From Xanthomonas sp. Leaf131 (GTDB lineage: Bacteria; Pseudomonadota; Gammaproteobacteria; Xanthomonadales; Xanthomonadaceae), in the NCBI RefSeq assembly GCF_001423495.1, contig NZ_LMOG01000017.1, forward strand, positions 1 through 64,000: a stretch of DNA of 64,000 bases, in the 5' to 3' direction. Within the stretch, counting starts at the first letter, position 1, and every line of letters starts with the position of its first letter. Shown here piece after piece: positions 7,762 to 16,245 of this stretch. A program made the translations under genes and the position numbers. The notes beneath the pieces were generated by a model that worked only from the letters and a program-made list of their open reading frames with translations, had not been told where the DNA came from and ran no database searches.

Positions 7762-8132
7762 GGCGCAGCGGGTTCGCGAGATAAGGTGAGCCCTTATCGG
7801 ATGCGGATGCCTGCGCTTGAGGCTGCTTTCGATTGAAGTTTGCGATGACAGCGATAGCCCGCGCCATTGCCCTTGCGCTGCAAGGGTTAACACGCTGCAG
7901 CCAGGATGGTTGCGCTACCAAGCGTTTATCCGGCGCGGGATTTTGTGAGCGCCTTTTCACATCTCCACACCGGGCCACCAGCGCATGCGTGGGCCGTTGG
8001 TAGGTGCGATGTCGTCGCTAACGGTTGATCTGCGCACTGGGCCACGCATCGCAGCAGGCGTTGGCGTGCGACGCCCCATCGACAGCGGTTACCTGCGCTC
8101 CCGGGCCTGGACACCGGTGCGGTAAACAATCG
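7762..8132. other. Intergenic region upstream of the chemoreceptor operon
   Basis: About 370 bp without a convincing gene. It must hold the promoter for the minus-strand thioredoxin-like/chemoreceptor operon. An inverted repeat ATAAGG-N5-CCTTAT at 7781-7797 lies just upstream of that operon and may be an operator or part of its leader. Confidence 0.5.
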
Positions 8133-8159
8133 AAAAAGCCGCGCTCATGTCAGCGCGGC
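8133..8159 (-). terminator. Intrinsic terminator, minus strand
   Basis: Read on the minus strand, GCCGCGCT and AGCGCGGC form a perfect 8-bp stem with a six-base loop, followed by five T. It is the second of two tandem terminators after the HxlR-type regulator gene. Confidence 0.8.
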
Positions 8160-8209
8160 ACTGCTCGCTCGCAGCGTTTGAACATGCGCGCACGATCGAT
8201 CGACACACT

Positions 8210-8235
8210 AAAAGCGCCAACCCATCAGTTGGCGC
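8210..8235 (-). terminator. Intrinsic terminator of the HxlR regulator gene
   Basis: On the minus strand GCGCCAAC pairs with GTTGGCGC around a six-base loop and is followed by TTTTA. It lies 34 bases after the regulator stop codon. Confidence 0.75.
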
Positions 8236-8268
8236 CGTCAGTCCCTTATCACCACGGCTGCGCAGCGC

Positions 8269-8715
8269 TTACGCCATCGCTTCGTCGGCATCCAGCGCGA
8301 CGACCGTCTGCTGCGCATGATCGAAGCGCTCGCGTGCGGCACGAATGGCCGCATGGTGTTCGCCAGCCCAATTGAGCAGCTGCGAGATCGGGTCCAGCAG
8401 CGCGACGCCGAGCTTGGAGAGCGCGTATTCCACGCTGGGCGGCTTGGTCGCGTAGACCTTGCGGGTGATCATGCCGTTGCGCTCCAGATTGCGCAGGGTC
8501 TGGGTCAGCATGCGCTTGGAGATGTCCGGCACGGCGCGCTGGATGGCGCTGAAGCGGGAGGGGCCGGGGATCAACGTCAGCAGGATCAGCATGGTCCATT
8601 TGTCGCCGATCTGATCGAGCACATCGCGCACCGGGCACTTGGTGGCGTCGAAGGGCATGCCTTGCAGGGACGGCGGCGGTGGAAACAGAGCAATCGCGTT
8701 CACGGGGTATCTCAC
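8269..8715 (-). CDS. HxlR-family redox-type transcriptional regulator (QorR/YtfH-like)
   Basis: This protein of about 148 residues has a winged-helix HxlR domain: the [19 protein letters not shown] motif places a single conserved Cys at the start of the domain, as in redox-sensing members. HxlR regulators usually act as dimeric repressors next to the gene they control. Here the neighbour is a divergent QorB-type quinone reductase, the same pairing as E. coli ytfG/ytfH. The longest frame begins at a GTG at 8715. An ATG at 8658 (MPFDATKCP) would give a more typical N-terminus, and neither has a strong ribosome binding site. Confidence 0.85.
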   Translation of the reverse strand: MRYPVNAIALFPPPPSLQGMPFDATKCPVRDVLDQIGDKWTMLILLTLIPGPSRFSAIQRAVPDISKRMLTQTLRNLERNGMITRKVYATKPPSVEYALSKLGVALLDPISQLLNWAGEHHAAIRAARERFDHAQQTVVALDADEAMA

Positions 8716-8788
8716 GGTAACCAGGGGGAAGAAAACTGCCTCCTTGTGGAGGATCGAGCGGCCCTGATAATGGGTGCGCGGACCTAGA

Positions 8789-8803
8789 GTCTAGATAGTA
8801 GAC
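8789..8803. promoter_or_regulatory. Candidate operator between HxlR regulator and qorB
   Basis: GTCTA-N5-TAGAC is a perfect inverted repeat with half-site centres one helical turn apart. It lies 33 bases before the qorB start and 73 bases before the divergent regulator start. It is a plausible dimeric HxlR binding site, but this is not proven by sequence. Confidence 0.5.
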
Positions 8804-8836
8804 CACACCTCTTATCAATACCAACTGGAGTTCACC

Positions 8837-9724
8837 ATGGCACACGCATCCCCCCTGATCCTCGTCACCGGCGCCAGCGGGCAGCTGGGCGCGCTGGTCG
8901 TCGAAGCCTTGCTAGAGCGTGTGCCAGCGGCACGCATCGTAGCAACGGCCCGTGATACTGCGTCACTCGCCCAGTTCGCAAAACGCGACATCAGCGTGCG
9001 TCGCGCCGACTATGCAGACCCGCAGAGCCTGGATGAGGCCTTCGCCGGGGTGGGCCGCGTGCTGCTGGTGTCGTCCAATGCGGTGGGCCAACGCGTGCCG
9101 CAGCACCGCAACGTGATCGAGGCGGCCAAGCGTGCCGGCGTGGAATTGCTGGCCTATACGAGCGTGCTGCACGCCGACAGCAGCACGCTGTCGCTGGCCG
9201 ACGAGCATGTCGCCACCGAAGCGCTGCTGCGCGAGACCGGCGTGCCGCACGCGCTGCTGCGCAATGGCTGGTACACCGAGAACTACACCGGCTCGATCGC
9301 GGCCGAAGTGGCGCATGGCGCGGTGATCGGCAGTGCCGGCGAGGGCAGGATCAGTGCGGCCACGCGTGCGGATTACGCCGCGGCCGCCGCAGCTGTGCTG
9401 GCCTCCGACGTACCGCAATCCGGGAAGGTTTACGAGCTGGCGGGCGATACCGCCTTCACGATGGCCGAGTACGCCGCCGAGGTAGCGCAGCAGTCCGGCA
9501 AGCCGGTGGCGTATCACGATCTGCCCGAAGCCGACTACGCGGCGGCGCTGGTACAGATCGGCCTGCCGGCCGCATTCGCGCAGGTGCTGGCGCAGTGCTC
9601 GGCCTCCTCGCGCGGCGGCAGCCTGTTCGACGACAGCCATACCTTGAGTGGGTTGATCGGCCGCCCGACCACCTCGCTGCACGATGCGGTGGCTGCGGCG
9701 TTGAAGGCGGCACCGGCGGCCTGA
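8837..9724 (+). CDS. qorB: NAD(P)H:quinone oxidoreductase QorB (NmrA/atypical SDR family)
   Basis: This 295-residue protein has an N-terminal Rossmann motif, TGASGQLG, at about residues 13-20. The NmrA-like architecture matches E. coli QorB (YtfG) and the length is normal. These cytosolic enzymes reduce quinones with NADPH and belong to the response to electrophilic or oxidative stress. ATG is preceded by TGGAG. The divergent HxlR regulator and the inverted repeat between them suggest induction by quinone or disulfide stress. Confidence 0.85.
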   Translation: MAHASPLILVTGASGQLGALVVEALLERVPAARIVATARDTASLAQFAKRDISVRRADYADPQSLDEAFAGVGRVLLVSSNAVGQRVPQHRNVIEAAKRAGVELLAYTSVLHADSSTLSLADEHVATEALLRETGVPHALLRNGWYTENYTGSIAAEVAHGAVIGSAGEGRISAATRADYAAAAAAVLASDVPQSGKVYELAGDTAFTMAEYAAEVAQQSGKPVAYHDLPEADYAAALVQIGLPAAFAQVLAQCSASSRGGSLFDDSHTLSGLIGRPTTSLHDAVAAALKAAPAA

Positions 9725-10049
9725 GTCGGGCGTGGGCACAGTGCATGGCGACATGCGTTGACCAGCACCTGCTCGGCGATACATCAGGGTGTTTGATCCG
9801 GCGAAGGCGGGCTCTGGCCTGCCTTGGCTTCGTTCTGCTCTTTTAGTTCCCTCGCCCACCGCAGCGCGGACAGGCGACGACAGTGGCGCGATGACCGTAC
9901 GCGGCGTGCGCCTTCGGCTTTGCGTGGCCATCCGCCTTTTGCGTCGCTGCCCGCCAGTGGTGGACCACGCGGGCAGCACGACGACGTTGCAAAGACGCCC
10001 CGCGCCTCGCATTGCGCGCCGATGAGCTCGCCTCCTGCACGTCGCATAA
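9725..10049. other. Intergenic region, no gene seen
   Basis: About 325 bp with short open frames of non-protein-like composition. No terminator with a T-run is visible after qorB. The stretch leads into the Pho-box region of the porin. Confidence 0.4.
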
Positions 10050-10138
10050 CTGACATCGCCCGGACACGCAGCTGACACAGGCACCGCGCTAGCCGGCTCC
10101 ATCGATGTCACCAAACTGACATCAAATCTAAATATAAC
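10050..10138 (+). promoter_or_regulatory. Candidate Pho boxes and -10 of the porin gene
   Basis: Five heptamers resembling the PhoB half-site CTGTCAY are in 11-bp phase: CTGACAT (10050), CGGACAC (10061), CTGACAC (10072), ATGTCAC (10105) and CTGACAT (10116). The last pair forms a 7-4-7 Pho box. Ten bases after it comes TATAAC (10133-10138), the spacing seen in PhoB-activated promoters where the box replaces the -35. This fits phosphate-starvation control of the downstream porin. Confidence 0.6.
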
Positions 10139-10272
10139 TGCTGCCATTGCCGCTACGTCAGGACGACCTGGGCGCCTGGGCAGGCGCTCTGACGCCATGT
10201 TCGCCGCCCCGTTGAGGGCAGCCACAGGCCTGACGCTGCCGCCGACCCGTTTCCCTTGCACGAGCCGGACCA

Positions 10273-11715
10273 ATGAACAAACGCAATCTCGCCACCGTTC
10301 TGTGCGCCCTCAGCGCGACCGCCAGCGGCAGTACGCTGGCCGCCGAGCTGGAGCTGTACGTCGACCGCAAGACCAAGCAGATCTTCGCCGAGCCGGCACC
10401 CGGCCGAGACAAGCTGGGCAAGTTCGTGCAGGTGGACGAGAACGGCAAGCTGCCGGCCTCTGCGATGCCTGCCGCGCCGGCATTGCCGCCGCCTGCCGCG
10501 CCAAGTGCTGCGGACACCGCCATCGCCCAGACCACGCCTGCGCCCGTGCCGGCAGCTGCACCGGCCAAGCCCAGCGAAGCGGGCAAGAAGTGGTACGACA
10601 AGCTCAGCCTGCGCGGCTACACCCAGATCCGCTACAACCAGGGCATCGGCGGCGACGCGCAGGACCTGCGTGCGCCCGGCGACCGCTTTATCGGCAACGA
10701 CCAGAGCCTGGGCATCCGCCGTGCACGACTGGTGCTGAGCGGCGATCTCAACGATCACGTGTCGCTGTACTTCCAGCCGGACTTCGCCAGCACGCCGACC
10801 GGTTCGACCACCTCCAACTTCGCCCAGCTGCGCGATGCGTATGCCGACATCTTCTTCGACAAGAAACGCGAGTACCGCGTGCGCGTGGGCCAGTCGAAGA
10901 TGCCCTACGGCTGGGAAAACCTGCAGTCCAGCCAGAACCGTCTCACCCTGGATCGTGCCGACGCACTCAACTCCGGCCTGCGCGACGAACGCGATATCGG
11001 TGCGGTGTTCTATTACACCCCTACCGTGGCCAAGGGCCGCTTTCAGGATCTGGTCAAATCCGGGCTGAAGGGCTCGGGCGATTACGGTGTGCTGGGTGCG
11101 GGCGTGTACAACGGCCAGGGCGCCAACCGCGCCGAGCGTAACGACGGCATGCATGCGGTGGTGCACGCCACCTACCCGTTCAAGTTCGCCAATGGCCAGT
11201 ATCTTGAAGTGGGCGCCGATGCCTATAGCGGGCGTTTCGTGCCGACGGCCGCGGCCGTGAATATCGGCGGCCGCAGCTTCACCCCGACCATCACCGACCC
11301 GAACGGCTACACCGACCAACGCGTGGCCGCGCACATCATTTACTACCCGCAGCCGTTCGGCCTGCAGGCCGAGTGGACGGTGGGCCGCGGCCCGGAGCTG
11401 GATGTGGCACAGCGCCGCATCCGCACCCGTTCGCTGAGCGGCGGTTATGTGCAGGCGATGTATAAGCACGACGGCAGCTACGGCACCTTGTTGCCGTACC
11501 TGAAGTGGCAGACCTACCGCGGCGGTTCCAAGTTCGACACCAATGCGCCGCGTATGCAGCTGGACGAAGTGGAAGCCGGCGTCGAGTGGCAACCGATGGA
11601 TGCGCTGGAACTGGTGTTTGCGTATTCGAAGATGAAGCGCACCGACGTCACCACTGCGCCCTATCCGGTGGTCGAAGGCGACTTGCTGCGGCTGCAGTTG
11701 CAGATCAATTACTGA
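10273..11715 (+). CDS. OprP/OprO-type phosphate- or polyphosphate-selective porin
   Basis: This 480-residue protein has a signal peptide (about 1-23). A short segment with a probable coiled-coil and an Ala/Pro linker (to about 100) follows, then a long beta-barrel of alternating amphipathic strands ending in aromatic Tyr, as outer-membrane proteins require. The GYTQIRYN opening of the barrel and the DAYADIFFD/VRVGQSKMPYG strands are typical of the OprO/OprP family. Trimeric porins of this family take up phosphate or pyrophosphate under starvation. The upstream Pho boxes support that role. It is a single-gene unit. Confidence 0.85.
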   Translation: MNKRNLATVLCALSATASGSTLAAELELYVDRKTKQIFAEPAPGRDKLGKFVQVDENGKLPASAMPAAPALPPPAAPSAADTAIAQTTPAPVPAAAPAKPSEAGKKWYDKLSLRGYTQIRYNQGIGGDAQDLRAPGDRFIGNDQSLGIRRARLVLSGDLNDHVSLYFQPDFASTPTGSTTSNFAQLRDAYADIFFDKKREYRVRVGQSKMPYGWENLQSSQNRLTLDRADALNSGLRDERDIGAVFYYTPTVAKGRFQDLVKSGLKGSGDYGVLGAGVYNGQGANRAERNDGMHAVVHATYPFKFANGQYLEVGADAYSGRFVPTAAAVNIGGRSFTPTITDPNGYTDQRVAAHIIYYPQPFGLQAEWTVGRGPELDVAQRRIRTRSLSGGYVQAMYKHDGSYGTLLPYLKWQTYRGGSKFDTNAPRMQLDEVEAGVEWQPMDALELVFAYSKMKRTDVTTAPYPVVEGDLLRLQLQINY

Positions 11716-11727
11716 GGCAGCGGAGTG

Positions 11728-11750
11728 TGCGCCGGGCCTGACCCGGCGCA
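11728..11750 (+). terminator. Perfect hairpin after the porin gene
   Basis: TGCGCCGGG and CCCGGCGCA form a perfect 9-bp stem with a five-base loop, 13 bases after the porin stop. There is no T-run, so termination may be weak or the hairpin may protect the mRNA 3' end. Confidence 0.5.
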
Positions 11751-12269
11751 TGTCGGAGCGTTATGCCGGACACGCAAGGCGGTTGCAGACCGTTCGCTTG
11801 GCAATGCCGTTGCGCAGCTGCGGCGCTGACGTGCGCCTGCGATAGCACGTGCTCAATTGAACACGCTAGCAGGGCAGCTTTTTGTGTCCAGCGCGTAAGC
11901 GCAACCATCGACACTGTGATCGGTCTTGCTTGAAGCGCCGCAGTCGGCCATGCCGGCGCGCATCAACATGGCGCGACCGTCGTACAGACCGCTTGGCGAT
12001 CGGCCGATCAAGGATGCAGCGGCTTGCGATGCGCGGCCTTCGGTGCCGGCTGTGAGCACCAGAGACCTGAAAGAAAAGCATGGTGCCAGAATCTGGCACC
12101 ATCGATTCCTAGACTGGGCACCCACTCCGAGGAATGTCCCTGTGGCTATCTTCAGCCGTCCCCGCATCACCGTTTCTGCAACGCCTTGCTCGCCCGATGC
12201 CCTGGTGCGCGTGCATGCCGCTTGCCAGGCCGCGTCCGCACGCCTAGCTATCACTGGAGCAGTTCGCCA
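11751..12269. other. Intergenic region upstream of the oxidoreductase/WYL pair
   Basis: About 520 bp with no convincing gene: the frames on both strands here are short or unlike proteins. Its one striking element is the 23-bp palindrome at 12080-12102, annotated separately. Confidence 0.45.
12080..12102. promoter_or_regulatory. Perfect 11-1-11 palindrome, candidate operator
   Basis: ATGGTGCCAGA and TCTGGCACCAT flank a single base. A long, perfect dyad with no T-run is more like a protein-binding site than a terminator. It lies 168 bases upstream of the quinone-oxidoreductase-like gene, whose downstream neighbour encodes a WYL-domain regulator that could bind it. Confidence 0.5.
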
Positions 12270-13205
12270 ATGAAGCGCCTTCAGTACAGCAAGTATGGTG
12301 GGCAGGAGGTCATGCAGCTGGCGCACTTCGATCTTGGCGCGCCCGCGAAGGGCCAGGTTGCGGTAAAGGTGAAATACGCCGCCATCAATCCGGTCGATTG
12401 GAAGATGCGCAACGGCGTCATGAAGATCGTGACAGGGCGTCAGTTTCCGCGCGCGATGGGCATGGACCTGTCGGGCGTGGTGCTCGCTGTGGGCCAAGGC
12501 GTCACCCGCTTCAAGCCCGGCGATGCGGTCTTCGGCCTGGCACGCTTCAAGGAATGCGGCGCATTGGCCGAAGGTGTGATCACCACCGAAGAGAATCTGG
12601 TCATGAAGCCGGACAGCGTCTCCTACGAAAATGCCGCGTGCCTGGGCACGCCCGGCGTGACCGCATGGAACGGCCTGGTCGACAAAGCCAAGCTGAAGAA
12701 AGGCCAGCATGTCTTCGTCAACGGCTGTGCTGGCGCGGTGGGCGAGGCGGCAGTGCAGCTGGCACAGCTGTTGGGCGCAACGGTGTCTGGTAGTTGCAGC
12801 GCAGGATCGATGGAGCGGGCCAGATCGCTTGGCCTGAAACACGTTTACGATTACAGGGTGACCAAACCGCAAGACATGCGTGAGCGCTTCGACGTCATCT
12901 TCGATACCTCGGCGATCATGAAAGCAACAACAGGATTCGGTCTGCTGCGTGGAAAGCACGGCAGCTTTCTGGATCTGGAGCCCGACCTGGGAAAGTTCAT
13001 CCGGGCCGTCGTGGACCGCCGCTTCAAGCTCGTCTTCTGCAAGCCATCCCCCGCCATCCTCGCCTCCCTCGCCAGTGCCGCGGAAGCGGGAACCTTCGGG
13101 CTGCCCATCGGTGAGATCGTTCCGCTGGAACGTGCGATCGCGTTGATGAATTCCCTTGAATCAGGCCAGAAGCGCCCGGGCAAGGGACTGGTCAGAATGG
13201 ACTGA
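12270..13205 (+). CDS. Quinone oxidoreductase-like NAD(P)-dependent MDR dehydrogenase
   Basis: This 311-residue medium-chain dehydrogenase lacks the zinc-binding cysteines of alcohol dehydrogenases. It shows the N-terminal GroES-like fold (AAINPVDWKMRNG) and a Rossmann part with GCAGAVGEAAVQLAQ near residues 153-167. Such enzymes reduce quinones or enones with NADPH. ATG at 12270 is preceded by TGGAGC. The next gene, a WYL regulator, starts two bases after its stop, so they form an operon that may be controlled by the palindrome at 12080. Confidence 0.85.
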   Translation: MKRLQYSKYGGQEVMQLAHFDLGAPAKGQVAVKVKYAAINPVDWKMRNGVMKIVTGRQFPRAMGMDLSGVVLAVGQGVTRFKPGDAVFGLARFKECGALAEGVITTEENLVMKPDSVSYENAACLGTPGVTAWNGLVDKAKLKKGQHVFVNGCAGAVGEAAVQLAQLLGATVSGSCSAGSMERARSLGLKHVYDYRVTKPQDMRERFDVIFDTSAIMKATTGFGLLRGKHGSFLDLEPDLGKFIRAVVDRRFKLVFCKPSPAILASLASAAEAGTFGLPIGEIVPLERAIALMNSLESGQKRPGKGLVRMD

Positions 13206-13206
13206 C

Positions 13207-13905
13207 ATGTCGCGTAGCCAACGCCTGTTCGACCTGTTGCAAGTGCTGCGCAGACACCGGGCAACCGTGTCTGGCCATGTGCTTGCGCAAGCGCTTGGGG
13301 TTTCGCTACGCACGATCCGTCGCGATATCGCGACCTTGCAGGCGATGGGTGCCGATGTCGAAGGGGAAGCGGGCGTGGGGTACGTGCTCAGGCCGGGCTT
13401 TGTGCTTCCACCGCTGTCTTTCACCGAAGAAGAAATCCGCGCGCTGGTCACCGGCGCGCAGTGGGTCGGCCGCCAGAGCGACGATGCGATGACGCAGGCG
13501 GTGCACAATGCACTGGCAAAGATCGATGCGGTGATCTCGCCGGAAATGCGCCTGGCGCTGGACGACAGCGCGCTGTATATCAGCCGGGAACCACGGTCCG
13601 ACTCGATCGTCGACCTCGGCAAGATTCGCAAGGCGCTGCATGCGCAACGCAAGCTGCAGATCGGCTATACGAGCAAGACCGGGATGGTGTCGGAGCGCAT
13701 CATCTGGCCGATCATGCTGGGCCTGGTGGATGCGCGGTGGCAGGTCGCCGCGTGGTGCGAAGCATGTGGCGACTTCCGCATCTTTCGTGCAGAGGCCATT
13801 GGCAAGATCGATTATCTGCAAGAGCGATACCAACGCAATCGCCGCCAACTGGTGAAGGAATGGCGAGCCAGCGCGGGCCATCCCTGCAAGCAGAGCGATT
13901 GCTGA
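13207..13905 (+). CDS. YafY-family HTH/WYL-domain transcriptional regulator
   Basis: This 232-residue protein has an N-terminal winged HTH (SRSQRLFDLLQVLRRHR and a SLRTIRRDIATLQ recognition helix, residues 2-50). A linker and a C-terminal WYL domain (about 135-215) follow, with an IGYTSKTG strand and an RWQVAAWCE core. WYL domains bind nucleotides or other ligands and often control stress genes. The ATG is one base after the upstream stop, giving tight coupling to the oxidoreductase. It probably regulates its own operon. Confidence 0.85.
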   Translation: MSRSQRLFDLLQVLRRHRATVSGHVLAQALGVSLRTIRRDIATLQAMGADVEGEAGVGYVLRPGFVLPPLSFTEEEIRALVTGAQWVGRQSDDAMTQAVHNALAKIDAVISPEMRLALDDSALYISREPRSDSIVDLGKIRKALHAQRKLQIGYTSKTGMVSERIIWPIMLGLVDARWQVAAWCEACGDFRIFRAEAIGKIDYLQERYQRNRRQLVKEWRASAGHPCKQSDC

Positions 13906-14003
13906 GCAATTGAACCTCAGCGTCGCAACAGATGGCTATCGCAACCCAGGACGCCGCTGGCAGCAGTTTCCAGCATGAGCTACCAGCGACGCCACACACT
14001 GGG

Positions 14004-14741
14004 CTAGCGGTTGTTCATCCGCTCGAACAACGCTTCGCCCAACCGACGCGTCTCGGCCGAGATACCGATCAATACCTCGTGCTTGCCGGCTTCAAGCTGG
14101 GTGATCGCCTCGGTGGCGAACTGCTCGGCAGACATCATGTTGCGCGTGGCGGTTCCTGCACTGCGCGTGCCGCCACCCAGCCCGGTATCGACGATCGGCG
14201 GGGCGATCTCGATCACGCGGACCGTGCTCTGCTTCAACTGATGACGCAGACTCAGGGTGAAGGAATGCAGCGCCGCCTTGCTGGCGCAGTACACCGGCAC
14301 ATCGGCCATCGGCGAGAACGCCAGTCCCGAACTGACATTGATGATGGCCGCGTGCGCTTGCTGCTTCAACAACGGCAGCAGCTCGGCGATCAGATGGATC
14401 GGCGCGGTCAGGTTGATTGCGATTTCCTGATCGAGATCTACCGCAGCATCGCTGCCGGTGAAATCGCGATGCCGCTGCACGCCGGCATTGTTGATCAGGA
14501 CATTGCAGTGCGGATGGTGTGCCTGCAACCAGTCCACCAGTGCACGACGACTTGCTATGTCGGTGATATCGCAGACCTGGGTGATCAACGCCGGCAGCGT
14601 GTCCTTGGCCTGGCGCAACGCAGCGGCGCTGCGCCCACAGATGATGACGGTGTTGCCCTGCTCCGCCAGCGCGCGTGCGAGCGCAAAGCCGATGCCGGTT
14701 GCACCGCCGGTGATCAAGATGGTGTTTGAGGTGAGATTCAT
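14004..14741 (-). CDS. SDR oxidoreductase (DltE-like)
   Basis: This 245-residue classical short-chain dehydrogenase has the TGGATGIG cofactor motif near residue 12, NNAG near 85, and a Ser...Tyr-x3-Lys triad (NVSSGLAF and VYCASKAAL). The short DltE-type C-terminus fits cytosolic NAD(P)-dependent reduction of an unknown carbonyl substrate. ATG at 14741 was preferred to an upstream TTG because GGAAGGA lies eight bases before it. The gene is convergent with the WYL regulator and about 360 bp from the operon upstream, so it may have its own promoter. Confidence 0.85.
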   Translation of the reverse strand: MNLTSNTILITGGATGIGFALARALAEQGNTVIICGRSAAALRQAKDTLPALITQVCDITDIASRRALVDWLQAHHPHCNVLINNAGVQRHRDFTGSDAAVDLDQEIAINLTAPIHLIAELLPLLKQQAHAAIINVSSGLAFSPMADVPVYCASKAALHSFTLSLRHQLKQSTVRVIEIAPPIVDTGLGGGTRSAGTATRNMMSAEQFATEAITQLEAGKHEVLIGISAETRRLGEALFERMNNR

Positions 14742-15103
14742 GCGCAATATCCTTCCAGGGTCAGTGGAGGTGCGCCGATGATGGGTCGTGAGAGATCAGC
14801 GGGCACACCTCGTTCCGGCAAAGCCGGTCTCGGTGTCGCGGATACCCTCAGCGGGAGAGCTTGCCACCCGGATCGGATGGATGACCGGGCTACCATCCGG
14901 CCTGCACTCTTTCGACCGTGCAAATGTAGCGAGGCCACGTAACCGACGCAATCGGGTACGCTGGCGGCGCCGTGCGCAGGTTCAGCATCGGTGCTGCCGA
15001 GGCCGGATGAAAGCGTGATGCAGACTCCCCAGATCTGCTCCTGCGCAACGCGATCCGGGACTGGCATTGGGTGTGCGTCTCTCCACGCGCGCATCCTGCA
15101 GCA
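14742..15103. other. Intergenic region between SDR and ABM genes
   Basis: About 360 bp. The frames here are Pro/Arg-rich and lack initiation signals, so no gene is called. The promoter of the downstream minus-strand SDR gene should lie at its left end. No terminator with a T-run is seen for the upstream operon. Confidence 0.4.
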
Positions 15104-15469
15104 CTACCGAACTTGCGACGACGGCGTCATTGCAACGATGGTGGTCTCGCTCAGTGCCAGCGAGCGCACCAAGGGTGCGACAGCGGACTTGTATGCCTTG
15201 AAATGCGCGGTTTGCAGGTGCGCATGATACGCAGCGTCGTCGCGATACACTTCCACGACCAGAAAGTTTCCCAGTACCTCGTGCGTTTCCAGCGCATAGA
15301 GCGCAAGCACGCCGGGTTCGTGCATGGCAACGGCGTCGATCAGACGGCGCGATGCATGCCGATATGCCTCCAGCCGACCGGGATCGACAGCGATCCGCGC
15401 AACCCGCACGATGGTCGCTCCATGCCGGTCATCCGCCGAAAAAGAGGTTTTTGCCTGCATAGGCTGCAT
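15104..15469 (-). CDS. Antibiotic biosynthesis monooxygenase (ABM) domain protein, putative quinol monooxygenase
   Basis: This 121-residue single ABM domain is a ferredoxin-like dimeric fold, with the EPGVLALYALETHEVLGNFLVVEVYRD-type strand-turn-strand and an AHFKAYKSAVAPLV helix near the end. YgiN-like members oxidise quinols without cofactors, and others are heme- or stress-related. GGAGAG lies five bases before the ATG. It is the last gene of a five-gene minus-strand operon and parallels a secreted ABM protein at 19753. Confidence 0.8.
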   Translation of the reverse strand: MQPMQAKTSFSADDRHGATIVRVARIAVDPGRLEAYRHASRRLIDAVAMHEPGVLALYALETHEVLGNFLVVEVYRDDAAYHAHLQTAHFKAYKSAVAPLVRSLALSETTIVAMTPSSQVR

Positions 15470-15483
15470 GACGCTCTCCCGTT

Positions 15484-16224
15484 CTAGAATTCCTGCCGCG
15501 TGGGACGGAACAGGATTTCATTGATATCAACATCGTCCGGCTGACCGATGGCGAACAACGCACAGCGCGCGAAGCTGCTGGCCGGGATCGCATTGTGCTG
15601 GTAGAACGCCTGCATCGCCTGCGCCATGCCTTCTGCCGTCGTGGATGCGGGCAATTCGGTATCGATAGCGCCAGGCGACAGGATGGTCGAGCGGACGTTG
15701 TAGGGCTTGACCTCCTTGCGCAGGCCTTCGGAGATGGCACGCACCGCGAACTTGCTGGCGCTGTACACCACGCCACCGGCGCTCACTACATGGCCCGCCA
15801 CCGACGACACATTGATGATATGTCCGCTCTTTTGACTCTTCATCGGCGGCAAGGCTGCGGCAATGCCATGCAGCACGCCCTTGATGTTGACGTCGATGGT
15901 CTGGTTCCACTCCTCCACGCGCAGCATCTCCAGAGGCGACAGCGGCATGACGCCGGCATTGTTGAGCATCACATCGATGCGTCCATGCAGTTCGAGTGCG
16001 CGATCCACCAGCGCCTGCACCTGTGCTGCATCGGTGACGTCGGTGCGCAGGGTTGCGGCATGCGACAACCCCAGCTCGTCTGCCACCGCGTGCAGGCGGT
16101 CCAGGCGCCTTGCGCCGAGCACGACCCTTGCACCGGCCTGCACCAGATGCCGCGCCGTCTCTGCGCCCAAGCCGCTGCTGGCTCCGGTAATGACCACCAC
16201 CTTGTTGGCGACTGCGTTTGACAT
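15484..16224 (-). CDS. SDR family NAD(P)-dependent oxidoreductase
   Basis: This 246-residue enzyme shows TGASSGLG near residue 13, NNAG near 88, and catalytic NVSSVAG with [12 protein letters not shown]. Sequence and length are typical of YdfG-like short-chain dehydrogenases that reduce hydroxy acids, ketones or aldehydes with NADPH. It lies 21 bases downstream of the amidohydrolase and 14 bases upstream of the ABM gene in the same operon. The substrate is unknown. Confidence 0.88.
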   Translation of the reverse strand: MSNAVANKVVVITGASSGLGAETARHLVQAGARVVLGARRLDRLHAVADELGLSHAATLRTDVTDAAQVQALVDRALELHGRIDVMLNNAGVMPLSPLEMLRVEEWNQTIDVNIKGVLHGIAAALPPMKSQKSGHIINVSSVAGHVVSAGGVVYSASKFAVRAISEGLRKEVKPYNVRSTILSPGAIDTELPASTTAEGMAQAMQAFYQHNAIPASSFARCALFAIGQPDDVDINEILFRPTRQEF

Positions 16225-16245
16225 GCGGTTCTCCTTGGAACTTGA

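Noticed and set aside
12092..12110. Sigma-54 promoter (TGGCAC) near the palindrome
   Set aside because: There is no TTGCA-type -12 element at the needed spacing. TGGCAC is simply part of the dyad.
11853..12959. Long open frame on the minus strand over the oxidoreductase gene
   Set aside because: Its composition (Cys/His/Arg-rich) is typical of the antisense of a high-GC gene. The plus-strand MDR protein is clearly real.
14738..15094. Minus-strand frame of 118 codons between the SDR and ABM genes
   Set aside because: No ribosome binding site, Pro/Arg-rich composition and no resemblance to a family. It was treated as noncoding.
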